Below, one piece after another: positions 42,341 through 51,792 of a stretch of 64,000 nucleotides of DNA. Origin of the DNA: Amycolatopsis echigonensis (GTDB lineage: Bacteria; Actinomycetota; Actinomycetes; Mycobacteriales; Pseudonocardiaceae); assembly GCF_014174495.1 (NCBI RefSeq), contig NZ_JACJHR010000037.1, positions 19,097-83,096 of the forward strand. The letters run 5' to 3'. Position 1 is the stretch's first letter; the number at the start of each line of letters is the position of its first letter. The translations under genes and the position numbers were made by a program. The notes beneath the pieces are model-generated. The model did not search any database and was not told where the DNA came from. It saw only the letters and a list, made by a program, of their open reading frames with translations.

Positions 42341-44428
42341 GTGGAGAAGGCCAGGATCACCGACAACTCGATCGGCGTCGACATCGGCGGCACGCATACC
42401 GACCTCATCGTGGCGACGGCGGACGGTCTGACGAGGAGCAAGGCGTTCACCACGCATGACGACTACAGCCGGGGCATCTTCGACGCCTTGGACGTCGCCG
42501 CGCAGTCGCTCGCGGTTTCGACGGAGGAGCTCGTCCGCTCCTGTTCCACGTTCATCAACAGCTCGACCATCGTCACCAACGCCGTAACGGAGCTGCGAGG
42601 CGCGAAGGTCGGCGTCCTGATCACCCGCGGTTTCAAGGACACATTCCGGATCGCGCGCGGCGCCCGGAAGGCCGACTATGACGACCACAAGCAGACAACG
42701 CCGCCCGAAGTGGTGGCCCGCGACTGCATCGAGGAGGTCACCGAGCGGTCGCTCGTCGACGGAACCTCGCCTGTCGCGCTCGACGAGGACGATGTCCGGT
42801 CAGCCGTCAAACGGCTGAAGGCGCGCGGCGTAGAGGCGTACGCCGTCTGCTACCTCTGGTCATTCGGTGCGCCTGCGCACGAACAGCGAACCCGCGAGCT
42901 CATTCTCGAGGAAGACCCCGACGCGGTCGTCATGCTCTCCTCCGAGGTCCATCCGGTCATCCGCGAGACAGAGCGCTTCTTCACCGCCGTCTTCAACTGT
43001 CTGTCGCACCGAGGCGCCACTCGGTTCGTGGACCAGATCTCCATGGAGCTCCGGAAGCGAGGGTTCACCGGCACGCCCTCGTTCTTCCAGGGAATCGGAG
43101 GCTCGATCAGCGGTGACGCGGTCGAGTCGAGGCCGATGTCGATGCTCGCGTCCGGCCCCGCCGGCGGCGTCATGGGAGCTGCGGCCCTGGCCGCGCGGAT
43201 CGGGCTGACCGACGTGCTCGTAGGAGACATGGGCGGGACCAGCTTCGACACCGCCCTGTTGCACGGTCTCGAACCGACGATCGCCAAGCGGGTCTCCATC
43301 GGGCAGATGCAGACGGGCACCGACATCATCGACGTGGTCTCCGTCGGCTCGGGCGGCGGCAGTCTTGCCTGGATCGACGCGCGGGGCGTGCCGCAAGTGG
43401 GTCCGGAAAGCGCCGGGTCGACGCCCGGCCCGGTTTGCTACGGCCGCGGCGGCACCGAACCGACCGTGACGGACGCGACGATGACTCTGGGACTGATCGA
43501 CCCAGACAACTACCTTGCCGGCCGGCACCAGCTCGACCGCGGAGCGGCCGTGAACGCGATCCGAGAGAAGATCGCCGAGCCGCTCGGCTGGACCCCGGAG
43601 CAAGCGGCCGCGGGAATCTACGACCTTGCCGTCGTCAACATGTCCAACGCCCTGCGCACGGTGAGCATCGAGCGCGGCCACGATCCAAGAGCGTTCAGCT
43701 TCTTCGCGTACGGAGGCGGCTTGGGCCTCTTCGCGGTCGAGGTGGGACGACGACTCGGCTGCGCCGAGACCGTCATTCCTGACAACTGCTCGGCCTTCTC
43801 CGCGCAGGGAGTCCTTATGGCGGACTATGTCCGCCAGTACAACCGCACGATCAACTGGGTCATGGCCGACGGGACGCAGGTAGACCGGGTCAACGCAGTC
43901 CTCGCTGAGATGCGGACCGCCGCCGTTGCGGATGCCTCGCAAGACGGCATCCACGAGGCCGATCTCTCGTTCTCAGTGACCGGGGAAGGATGCTTCGCCG
44001 GTCAGGTGTGGGAAATCAGTGTCCCGCTTCCTGACCGTGATCTGACCGCCGAGGACGGCCGTCAGCTGTCCGCCGACTTCCCGTCCATCTACGAGCGTGC
44101 GTACGGCGAGGGGACGGCCTGGGTCGACGCGCCGGCAACTCTGGTCAACATCGGCGTCAAGGCGTCGTTCCGCCGGCCGAAGCCGCAAACCCGCGAAGCA
44201 GAGCCGCTTTCGGATGCTGCCGCGCCAGAAGCGATCAGCCATCGAGAGGTCTTCCTGCCTTCCGAGCGCCGGCTTCAGTCGATCCCGGTCTACTCCGAGG
44301 CCGGGTTCGTGCCGGGTGCCGCCGTGCCGGGCCCGTGCATCATCGACGTCGGTGACACCACCGTCTACATCCCGACTGGTGCGACCTGTCAACGCGACCG
44401 GTACTTCAACTTCCGAATCCCCAGTTGA
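42341..44428 (+). CDS. Hydantoinase A/acetone carboxylase beta-like subunit
   Basis: A 695-residue HyuA/oxoprolinase-family ATPase subunit. DIGGTHTD (14-21) is the first phosphate-binding loop; later blocks include NSSTIVTNAV, ASGPAGGVMGAAAL, GDMGGTSFD and SVGSGGGSLAWID. The family uses ATP to phosphorylate carbonyl or amide substrates in hydantoinases, 5-oxoprolinases, acetone carboxylase and acetophenone carboxylase. GTG at 42341 follows AAGGAAGGG. The partner HyuB-like gene begins 17 nt after its stop. With a gamma-like domain on the partner, the ketone carboxylase branch is the best guess; hydantoin or pyroglutamate hydrolysis remains possible. Confidence 0.88.
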   Translation: MEKARITDNSIGVDIGGTHTDLIVATADGLTRSKAFTTHDDYSRGIFDALDVAAQSLAVSTEELVRSCSTFINSSTIVTNAVTELRGAKVGVLITRGFKDTFRIARGARKADYDDHKQTTPPEVVARDCIEEVTERSLVDGTSPVALDEDDVRSAVKRLKARGVEAYAVCYLWSFGAPAHEQRTRELILEEDPDAVVMLSSEVHPVIRETERFFTAVFNCLSHRGATRFVDQISMELRKRGFTGTPSFFQGIGGSISGDAVESRPMSMLASGPAGGVMGAAALAARIGLTDVLVGDMGGTSFDTALLHGLEPTIAKRVSIGQMQTGTDIIDVVSVGSGGGSLAWIDARGVPQVGPESAGSTPGPVCYGRGGTEPTVTDATMTLGLIDPDNYLAGRHQLDRGAAVNAIREKIAEPLGWTPEQAAAGIYDLAVVNMSNALRTVSIERGHDPRAFSFFAYGGGLGLFAVEVGRRLGCAETVIPDNCSAFSAQGVLMADYVRQYNRTINWVMADGTQVDRVNAVLAEMRTAAVADASQDGIHEADLSFSVTGEGCFAGQVWEISVPLPDRDLTAEDGRQLSADFPSIYERAYGEGTAWVDAPATLVNIGVKASFRRPKPQTREAEPLSDAAAPEAISHREVFLPSERRLQSIPVYSEAGFVPGAAVPGPCIIDVGDTTVYIPTGATCQRDRYFNFRIPS

Positions 44429-44445
44429 GAGGGAGGTGTCCGGCG

Positions 44446-46632
44446 ATGGCCGCACCCTCAGCAAACGGGCTCGACATCATCGACGTCGAGGTCCACGGCA
44501 AGTCGATCCGAAACATCGCGAACGAGATGGCCATCACCCTGATGCGCACCTCTGGGTCGCCGGTAGTGACCGAGGCTCTCGATTTCAGCACGTGCATCCT
44601 GGATCGCGAGGTCGAGCAGCTGGCCTTCGCCGGCTTCGTGACCTTCCACATCTCGACGGCGATCGGCGGGGTCAAGGCCGTACTGGCCAAGCACGATCTG
44701 GCCGATCTTCGACCCGGTGACGGGTTTCTTTGCAACGACCCGCATACCTCGGGCGCCATCCACCAAGGCGATTTGGGCGTCGTCATGCCGTTCTTCCACA
44801 ACGGCGAGGTCGTCGCCTTCGGCTATGTCAACGAACATGTCCTGGATGCGGGAGGTTCCGCGGTCTCCGGGTTCGCGCCGGCGGCGCACGACAACACGTC
44901 CGAGGCGCTGAACTTCAACGCTGTCCGCGTGATCCGGGACTACAAGATCGAACCCGAATGGGAAGCCTTCATCGGCAACAACGTCCGGCTGCAGCGGATC
45001 GTCCTCAACGACATCCGCAGCATGATCGCGGCGAACAGTGCCGGTGAGCGGCGGCTCAGGACGGTTATCGACGACATCGGGTACGACCGCTTCACGGAGC
45101 TGAACGAGGCGTCGAAGGACCTGTCCGAGAAGGCCATGCGCGACGTCATCCGGAAGCTTCCCGACGGCACCTTCGACAGCGAGGACTGGGTCGAGTACGA
45201 CGGCCGCGGACCCCAGGAGTTCCACAACGTGCGTTGCCGGCTGGTCGTCGACGGGGAAACGATGACCATCCAGTACCGCGGCGACGCCCAGACCGACTCG
45301 TTCATCAACGGCGCGTGGCCGGCGATGGTGGGGCAGTCCTGGTCGACGCTCCTGTCGCAGCTCGCGTACGACATCCCGGTCAACGCCGGGCTGTGGCGGC
45401 CGATCACGTTCGACCTCGGCCCCGCCGGGACGATCGTCAACTCGCTGCCGCCTGCTCCGGTTACGCAGTCGCACATGGAGACCGGGATGCGGGCCAACAA
45501 GATCCTCATCGATGTTCTCTCGCAGGCGTGCTCGTTCAGCGAGGACCCGGTGATCGCCTCCCGAGTCGCCGGCGCCCCCTGCCAGAACCTGGCGTTCTTC
45601 ACCTCCTACGGCATCGACCTCCGGAGCGGGTACCCGACAGTCGCCTTCCCGGTGTCGCTCGGCCAACCCTGCGGCGGTGGCGCCCAGACCGTGACCGACG
45701 GCCTGGACACCTATGCCGCGCAATGCATGTGCGGGTGCAATACCCCGGACGTGGAGATGGAGGAATCCAGCCAGCCTGGCTACATCCTCTGGCGGCAGGT
45801 GTCCCGGGACCAGGCGGGTGCTGGAGTCCGCCGCGGCGGGATGGGCGTCAGCGGGGCCATGGCTGTCGTCCACAGCAACAAGATGACGGGCGGCGGCTAC
45901 AACAGCGCGGCCTACCTCCCGCCGCGGGGCGCCGCTGGCGGTTACCCGGCAGGCGCGGGCGAATGGCAGTTGCTCAGTGACACCAACGTCTTCGAGTTGC
46001 TGGACCGCGGCGAGTGGCCGACGAGGGATCGGCTGACGGGAACCCGCGTTCCGCATCCGGCGAAGACCGGGGCGCTCATGCTCAAACGCGGTGACGTGTT
46101 CGCTGTGGTCAACGGCGGCGGAGGAGGCGTCGGCGACCCCCTGCTCCGGATTCCCGAGGAGGTCGCGAAGGACGTCCGCGACGGCTATGTGAGTGCCACG
46201 ACCGCGGAGCGCCTGTACGGGGTCATTCTCGACAACCACGACAGGGCCGATGTCTCCGCCACCGAGGCGAAACGCACCGCTCTGCGGCACGAGCGGGTTG
46301 GTCACGAGACCGCACCAGTGACTTCGCCGAGTGCTGTCTTCGCGCCGGTACGGGTTGCCAGTGGGCACTGGGAGTGCGCGCTCTGCGATCACCGGTTGGC
46401 CGCACAGACGGAGAATTGGCGCGTCGCCGCGGTATCGCGAGAGACAAAGATCCACGAGGCACTGGAGCGCGTCGGCGCACAGGTCAGGCAGGCCGACACT
46501 CCCGAACCGATCGTCATGCGGGAGAACTTCTGCCCGAATTGCGGGAGTGCCCTCGCCGTGGATGTCACCTTCGCCGGGCGCCCGCCGGTAGCCGCACCTC
46601 GCCTGGGCGTCCTGGATCCGTATGTCGACTGA
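44446..46632 (+). CDS. Hydantoinase B/acetone carboxylase alpha-like subunit with fused zinc-ribbon tail
   Basis: A 728-residue HyuB-family protein. The main domain (about 1-580) has DPHTSGAIHQGDLGVVMPFF, SHMETGMRANKIL and NGGGGGVGDP. The last 90 residues form a separate domain with CALC (Cys644, Cys647) and CPNC (Cys696, Cys699), a zinc ribbon resembling the small gamma subunit of acetone carboxylase. So alpha- and gamma-like parts seem fused in one chain. Together with the upstream HyuA-like subunit this should be an ATP-dependent carboxylase or hydrolase complex. ATG follows GAGGGAGG. The fusion is visible; the gamma identity is inferred from position and cysteines. Confidence 0.85.
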   Translation: MAAPSANGLDIIDVEVHGKSIRNIANEMAITLMRTSGSPVVTEALDFSTCILDREVEQLAFAGFVTFHISTAIGGVKAVLAKHDLADLRPGDGFLCNDPHTSGAIHQGDLGVVMPFFHNGEVVAFGYVNEHVLDAGGSAVSGFAPAAHDNTSEALNFNAVRVIRDYKIEPEWEAFIGNNVRLQRIVLNDIRSMIAANSAGERRLRTVIDDIGYDRFTELNEASKDLSEKAMRDVIRKLPDGTFDSEDWVEYDGRGPQEFHNVRCRLVVDGETMTIQYRGDAQTDSFINGAWPAMVGQSWSTLLSQLAYDIPVNAGLWRPITFDLGPAGTIVNSLPPAPVTQSHMETGMRANKILIDVLSQACSFSEDPVIASRVAGAPCQNLAFFTSYGIDLRSGYPTVAFPVSLGQPCGGGAQTVTDGLDTYAAQCMCGCNTPDVEMEESSQPGYILWRQVSRDQAGAGVRRGGMGVSGAMAVVHSNKMTGGGYNSAAYLPPRGAAGGYPAGAGEWQLLSDTNVFELLDRGEWPTRDRLTGTRVPHPAKTGALMLKRGDVFAVVNGGGGGVGDPLLRIPEEVAKDVRDGYVSATTAERLYGVILDNHDRADVSATEAKRTALRHERVGHETAPVTSPSAVFAPVRVASGHWECALCDHRLAAQTENWRVAAVSRETKIHEALERVGAQVRQADTPEPIVMRENFCPNCGSALAVDVTFAGRPPVAAPRLGVLDPYVD

Positions 46633-46676
46633 GCTGTCTTCTCCGGCGAGTGTCCGGCGCTGGTGTGCACAGACGA

Positions 46677-46715
46677 GGCGGCCGGGCTCGGGGAAGATCC
46701 TCGGTCCGGGCCGCC
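46677..46715. terminator. Possible bidirectional terminator
   Basis: GGCGGCC (46677-46683) and GGCCGCC (46709-46715) can pair around a 25-base loop in the 87-bp gap between the convergent HyuB-like and alpha/beta-hydrolase genes. The loop is long, so this is a weak call. Confidence 0.3.
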
Positions 46716-46719
46716 AGGA

Positions 46720-47574
46720 TCACCTGGCAAGCACCTCGTCGACCCAGGACACGATGTCGCTGACGACCTCGTCGCGGTTCGTCTCGTTCAAGATCTCGTG
46801 CCGCGCACCCGGGTACACCCGCGTCGTCACGCTTTCGACTCCCGCGTCCCGGTAGCGCTGGACCAGAACGTCGAACAGCGCCAGGTTGCCGTTCACCGGG
46901 TCCTGCTCCCCCACCGCGAGGTACAACGGCAGATCAGACCGCATCCGGGCGACCTCTTCCGGGTCCGCCAGCCGCCGCGCGCCCGCGAACATCGCCTTCG
47001 TATTGACCGGGTCGATCCCGAAGCCGCACAACGGGTCCGCGACATAAGCGTCCACTTCGGACTCGTCGCGGCTGAGCCAGTCGTAATCGGTGCGCTGGGG
47101 CTGGAACGGCGCGTTGAACATCGCCAAGTCCAACGGCTGGTCCAGGTCCAGCGCCGGCTCGAGGACATCGAGCGCGGCCGTGCCGGTGAGAATCACCGCG
47201 TCGACGTCCGCCGAGTGGTCCAGCAGGTACTGCTGCGTCGCGAACGACCCCATGCTGTGGGCCAGCAGGACAAGCGGCAGCCCGGGGAACTCTTCCCGCG
47301 CCCGGCCCGTCAGCACGCCGATGTCCGACACGAGCTTCGCCCAGCCGTCCGGGCCGAGGTCGCCCGGCGCCCCGGCGATCGACGCGCCATGGCCGCGGTG
47401 GTCCTGTCCGTAGACGGCGAACCCGCGGTCGGCGAAAGCGCGGGCGACCCGCTCGTAACGCCGGACGTGCTCCCCCATTCCATGGGTCAGCTGCACAATC
47501 CCGGCGGGCGACCCGACCGGGTCCCACCGGTACGCGGTCACGGCTCCAGCCAGGGTGAACATCGCATCAGGCAT
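46720..47574 (-). CDS. Alpha/beta hydrolase (monoacylglycerol lipase-like)
   Basis: A 284-residue serine hydrolase of the Hydrolase_4 group. HGMGEH near residue 32 shapes the oxyanion hole; the nucleophile is in AHSMGSF, the Asp in AVGEQDPVNG and the His in PGARHEILNE. It has no signal peptide, so it is cytoplasmic. It might release a free acid or alcohol from an ester, or be a CoA thioesterase. The gene is 122 bp downstream of the FadB-like gene and may be the last member of that operon, although the gap could hold its own promoter. Confidence 0.88.
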   Translation of the reverse strand: MPDAMFTLAGAVTAYRWDPVGSPAGIVQLTHGMGEHVRRYERVARAFADRGFAVYGQDHRGHGASIAGAPGDLGPDGWAKLVSDIGVLTGRAREEFPGLPLVLLAHSMGSFATQQYLLDHSADVDAVILTGTAALDVLEPALDLDQPLDLAMFNAPFQPQRTDYDWLSRDESEVDAYVADPLCGFGIDPVNTKAMFAGARRLADPEEVARMRSDLPLYLAVGEQDPVNGNLALFDVLVQRYRDAGVESVTTRVYPGARHEILNETNRDEVVSDIVSWVDEVLAR

Positions 47575-47696
47575 CGTCGCCTCCTCAGTCGACCCACCCT
47601 GCCGCACCGCGGGTGCCTCCGCCACCCCCATCGGGGATGTTCTTCTCTCCCCTTTGGGAGAGGCTGCCGCGGAGCCACGCGACGCCTTGTGCCGTC

Positions 47697-49682
47697 CTAG
47701 ACGACTTGACTCAGCAGCACCTCGACTTCGCGAGGCAAGACCCCGCGAGCGGCCGGCTCGAGGATCTCGAACGTGGCCGGGCACGACTGGAACACCTCCG
47801 CGAGCGCCGAGACACGCTCACCAGGCGCGAGCCGGGAAAAGGCCCGCACCGGGCCTCCCAGCCAGCGGGGAAACGCGAAACCCTCGGTCAGAGCCACGTC
47901 GATGTCCCGGGCATTCCTGGCGGTCCCGTCCTCGACCAATCGCGCCGCGGCCGCGACCATCGTCCCCAGCACCCTGCGCCAGATCTCCGCGTCGTCCACT
48001 TCGCGCGCCGTGATCCGCTTTTCCGCGCGGTTGCGTTCGATCAGCCGCGCCACAAACGGGTCCGGTTCGCCGCGCCGCGCGCCCTCCGGATAGCGGTACC
48101 AGCCGGATCCCGTCTTGCGGCCGAACCGGCCGTCCTCGCACAACCAGTCGGCGATCGGCACGTAGCGACGGCGCGGATCGCGGCTTGCAGCCAGCCGTTT
48201 GCGGCGCGCCCAAGCAATGTCCAATCCGGACAAGTCGGCGACCGCGAACGGGCCGATGGCCATACCGCACGCTACGAGCGCCTCGTCCACCTGCTGCGGT
48301 GAGGCTCCCTCCTCGACGAGGAATTCCGCCTGCGTCCGGTAGTCGGCGTAGACGCGGTTGGCCACGAAGCCGTCGCCGATCCCGGCGGGAATCCCGGTCT
48401 TGCCCAGCTTCCGCACCACAGTGCCGAGGGTGCTGAAGGTCTCGTCGTCGGTCGCGGCCGTCCGAATCACTTCGACCAGCGGATTGCGATCGGGCGGGTT
48501 GAAGAAGTGCAGTCCGGCGAACCGTTCCCGCCGCTCCAGCACCTTCGCCATTTCGTCGAGGTCGAGGTAGGAGGTGTTGCTGACGATCACGGTTTCGTCG
48601 TGCAGCACCGGCTCCAGCTCGCGCAGCAGGGTCTGCTTGACTCCCATGTCTTCGAAAACCGCGTCCACCACCAGGTCGGCGTCGGCGAGGTCGGACAACG
48701 ACACCGCGGTTTCGACCGGTGGCTCCAGCCGATCGAGCGCCGCCTCGTTCGTGTCCACCACGCGCACCGGGAACCCGGCTGACGCGAAGGCCTCCGCCAA
48801 GGCTGCACCCATCGTCCCGGCGCCGACGATGCCGACGCGCCGCAGATCTCGGGGTTTCGCCTTGCTGCGCAACGCCTTCGCCGCGTCTTGCCGAGCGAAG
48901 AACAGGTATCGCAGACTCGCCGATTCCTCGGTCGCGCGCAGCTCGTCGAACAGCATGCGCTCCTCGGCCAGAGCGGTGTCACCATCCAGCTGGGCACCGC
49001 GGACGGCCATCTCCGCGGCACGGCGGACGTTGGGCCGGGCGCGGCGCGGCATCCGGGCGAGCGCCTCGTCCACGGCGGCGCGGTCCACGCCCGGCGCGTC
49101 CGCGGTCCGGAGGACTCGTTTCCCGCGCCGCACCATTTCGGTGGCGGCTGCCAGCAGGGATTCCCCGGGCACGACAGCGTCGACCAGACCCAGCTCGAGC
49201 GCTTCTTCCGCGGACACCTGCCGTGCGGAGGTGACGAGGTCGATGGTGTTCGGCACGCCGATCAAGCGCGCGGTGCGGACGGTGCCGCCCGCGCCGGGCA
49301 GGATGCCGAAGGTCACCTCGGGGAAGCCGAAGCGGGCGGTGGAGTCTGCCACGCGTGCGTCACAGGCCAATGCGAATTCGAGGCCGCCGCCGAGTGCGAG
49401 CCCGCTGACCGCGGCGACGACCGGGACAGGCAGGTCTTCGATCAGCCGAAGGACGTCCGGCAACTGCGGAGACGCGAGCGGACGGTCGAATTCCCGCAAG
49501 TCCGACCCGGCATAGAAGTGCTTGCCAGCGCTCGTCACGACCACACCCTCCGCCTCCGCGGGGATCGCGGCGAGCGCCTCGGCGAGCGCCGCACGCTGGT
49601 CGGCGGACCCAGCGTTGACCGGAGGATGGTCGATGGTCAGCACCGCGACGGTTCCGCGCAGCTCGATATCGACGAGACTCAC
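47697..49682 (-). CDS. FadB-like bifunctional enoyl-CoA hydratase/3-hydroxyacyl-CoA dehydrogenase
   Basis: A 661-residue multifunctional enzyme. The N-terminal crotonase domain (about 1-190) keeps both catalytic glutamates, Glu102 in GGGLEFALACD and Glu122 in GFPEVTFGILPGAGG. The C-terminal dehydrogenase part starts with VGIVGAGTMGAALAEAFASA (NAD loop, about 285), then HFFNPPDRNPLVEVI with the catalytic His and GFVANRVYADY. It should carry out hydration and oxidation in one chain, feeding the thiolase encoded 51 nt upstream. It is shorter than E. coli FadB (729) but all core parts are there. Part of the operon starting at 52925. Confidence 0.92.
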   Translation of the reverse strand: MSLVDIELRGTVAVLTIDHPPVNAGSADQRAALAEALAAIPAEAEGVVVTSAGKHFYAGSDLREFDRPLASPQLPDVLRLIEDLPVPVVAAVSGLALGGGLEFALACDARVADSTARFGFPEVTFGILPGAGGTVRTARLIGVPNTIDLVTSARQVSAEEALELGLVDAVVPGESLLAAATEMVRRGKRVLRTADAPGVDRAAVDEALARMPRRARPNVRRAAEMAVRGAQLDGDTALAEERMLFDELRATEESASLRYLFFARQDAAKALRSKAKPRDLRRVGIVGAGTMGAALAEAFASAGFPVRVVDTNEAALDRLEPPVETAVSLSDLADADLVVDAVFEDMGVKQTLLRELEPVLHDETVIVSNTSYLDLDEMAKVLERRERFAGLHFFNPPDRNPLVEVIRTAATDDETFSTLGTVVRKLGKTGIPAGIGDGFVANRVYADYRTQAEFLVEEGASPQQVDEALVACGMAIGPFAVADLSGLDIAWARRKRLAASRDPRRRYVPIADWLCEDGRFGRKTGSGWYRYPEGARRGEPDPFVARLIERNRAEKRITAREVDDAEIWRRVLGTMVAAAARLVEDGTARNARDIDVALTEGFAFPRWLGGPVRAFSRLAPGERVSALAEVFQSCPATFEILEPAARGVLPREVEVLLSQVV

Positions 49683-49733
49683 GAATTCCTGCCTTCTGTT
49701 GTGAATGAAGAGGTTTCGCTCGGCCGCGAAGAC

Positions 49734-50927
49734 TCAGCTCAGGTTCTCCACCACCATCGCCATGCCCTGACCGCCGGCGACGCACATCGTCTGCAGGCCG
49801 AAGCGGCCGCCGTGCGTGCGCAGGCTGTTCAGCAACGTGCCGGAGATCCGGGTGCCGGACATGCCGAACGGGTGGCCGAGCGCGATAGCGCCGCCGTTGA
49901 CGTTCACCTTCTCCAGCGGGAAACCCAGCTGCCGGTAGGTCGGCACCGCTTGCGCGGCGAACGCCTCGTTGATCTCGACCAGATCGATCTCTTCAGCGGA
50001 CAAGCCCGCGGCGTGCATAGCCCGGCGGGCGGCTTCGACCGTCCCCAGCCCCATGATTTCCGGTGACAGCGCGGAACAAGCGGTGCTCACCACGCGCGCC
50101 AGCGGGCGCACGCCCAGTTCGCGGGCCCGGACGTCGCTCATCAGCAACAACGCCGCAGCGCCGTCGTTGAGGGGACAAGAATTTCCTGCCGTGACCCGGC
50201 CGTCGGGCCGGAACGCGGGTTTCAGGGCGGACAGCGCGTCCATGGTGGTGCCCGGCCGCGGGCTGTCGTCAGCGCCGACCACGGACCCGTCCGGCCGCAC
50301 GACCGCCTGGATCTCGGCATCCCAGAATCCTTGCCGGGTCCGCTCGGCCGTCAGCTGCTGACTGCGCAACGCGAACTCGTCCATCTCCTGACGCGTGACT
50401 CCGCACAAGTCGGCCACGTTCTCGGCGGTCTGCCCCATCGAGACGAACACGTCCGGCAGTGCGCCCCGTTCCCGCGGATCCGACCAAGCCCCTTCGTCCG
50501 CAGCGGGGGTGAAAGCCGGGTGCCGTTCGGACTCCAGCGGATCCGGACCCGGCTGGCGCACGCGCGACACCGATTCCAGCCCCAGCGACAGGTAGACGTG
50601 CCCGTCTCCCGCGCGGATCGCTTGATCGGCCATTCGGGTCGTCTGCATGCTCGACGCGCAGTACCGGTTGACCGTGCACCCTGGAACCGCGTCGGCGCCG
50701 AGAAGCACGGCCAGCACCCGCGCGAGATTGCCCCCTTGTTCACCCGCCGCGAGGCTGCAGCCGAGCAGTACCTCGTCGAGATCCGACGGATCCACTCGGG
50801 ACACTGTCTCGAACATGCCGCGAACCAGCTGCAGCAGCAGGTCGTCTGGCCGGACGTCGATCAGCGAACCCTTGTACGCACGCCCGATCGGCGTTCGCGC
50901 GGCGGCCGCCACCACCGTGTCAGGCAT
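49734..50927 (-). CDS. Acetyl-CoA acetyltransferase/thiolase
   Basis: A 397-residue thiolase. Nucleophile Cys in NRYCASSMQT (about 90), INEAFAAQAVPTY, GGAIALGHPFGMSGTR with the active-site His, and MCVAGGQGMAMV with the second Cys. It is the second thiolase in the window, of the FadA type, and pairs with the FadB-like gene just downstream. The ATG overlaps the stop of the small acyl-CoA dehydrogenase by 8 nt (ATGCCTGA). Confidence 0.93.
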   Translation of the reverse strand: MPDTVVAAAARTPIGRAYKGSLIDVRPDDLLLQLVRGMFETVSRVDPSDLDEVLLGCSLAAGEQGGNLARVLAVLLGADAVPGCTVNRYCASSMQTTRMADQAIRAGDGHVYLSLGLESVSRVRQPGPDPLESERHPAFTPAADEGAWSDPRERGALPDVFVSMGQTAENVADLCGVTRQEMDEFALRSQQLTAERTRQGFWDAEIQAVVRPDGSVVGADDSPRPGTTMDALSALKPAFRPDGRVTAGNSCPLNDGAAALLLMSDVRARELGVRPLARVVSTACSALSPEIMGLGTVEAARRAMHAAGLSAEEIDLVEINEAFAAQAVPTYRQLGFPLEKVNVNGGAIALGHPFGMSGTRISGTLLNSLRTHGGRFGLQTMCVAGGQGMAMVVENLS

Positions 50928-51792
50928 GCTCGCTCTCCAGACCCACGATCAGCTCGCGCGCCAGCATCATCTGCCGCAGCGGGAAGTGGAGACCCATCTC
51001 CCAGGTGAACCCGAGGCCGCCGTGGACCTGAATGGCGAGTTCGGCCAGGTCCACCGCTCGGCTCACCGCGAACAGCGCGCCGCGGAACGCCTCCGCCGGC
51101 CGCTCGGACGCCCAGATCACCGCGGTCTCGGCGAGTTCCGCCGCAATGGCGGCGTCCGCGAGGTGGTGCTTCACGGCCTGGAACGACCCGACCGGCTTGC
51201 CGAACTGTTCGCGTTCACGGGCGAAAGCCACTGAATCGGCGAGAAGCCGCTCCGCGCCCCCGGTCACCTCAGCCGCCACCACCACCGCGATTTCCTGCGC
51301 TGCCGTTCGCGGCAAGGCAGTCCGCGCGTCGATTTCGATGCCCCGGGACACGATGGCCAGTTTGTCCGGTCGGCCGGTCGGGACCTCGGTCAGCTCGCCG
51401 TCGCCGAGGACGAGGCGGATCCCGTCGACCCGGCCGAAAGGCACGTAGCCGTCGGATGTTCCTTCCAGGGGCAGCGACAACGTCACCGGGCCTTCGTGCG
51501 CGGCCGCCGCGGCGAAGTGCCGCTTGGCCATGAGGGAAGGAATGAAGGGCAAGGGGATGCAGCCGTAACCCCATGCCCGAGCGATCTCCACGAGATCCCG
51601 GAGAGACGCGCTGTCGTCGGCACCGAGCTGGTCCCAGCCGCCGGAGGCGAGCACGTCCCAGGCGATCGGCGATTCCGCTTCGGCGTAGGTCGCGACCGGC
51701 GAACCCGACGTGGCCCGGCGCACCAGGTCCCGCAACGCTTCGGCCCCGAGTTCGCCGACCTCGGACGGTTTGGTGCTCATCACGTGTGTCAT
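50920..51792 (-). CDS. Short acyl-CoA dehydrogenase family protein (290 aa)
   Basis: A 290-residue protein that keeps only the second half of the acyl-CoA dehydrogenase fold well: REREQFGKPVGSFQAVKHHL (about 196-215) and VHGGLGFTWEMGLHFPLRQM at the C-terminus. The N-terminal part is short and the normal FAD/substrate TEPxxGSD loop is missing. Such shortened proteins form heteromers with a full-length partner, here the product of the overlapping upstream gene (ATGA overlap). The partner would carry the catalytic residues (inference from ChsE-type pairs). Confidence 0.85.
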   Translation of the reverse strand: MTHVMSTKPSEVGELGAEALRDLVRRATSGSPVATYAEAESPIAWDVLASGGWDQLGADDSASLRDLVEIARAWGYGCIPLPFIPSLMAKRHFAAAAAHEGPVTLSLPLEGTSDGYVPFGRVDGIRLVLGDGELTEVPTGRPDKLAIVSRGIEIDARTALPRTAAQEIAVVVAAEVTGGAERLLADSVAFAREREQFGKPVGSFQAVKHHLADAAIAAELAETAVIWASERPAEAFRGALFAVSRAVDLAELAIQVHGGLGFTWEMGLHFPLRQMMLARELIVGLESEHA

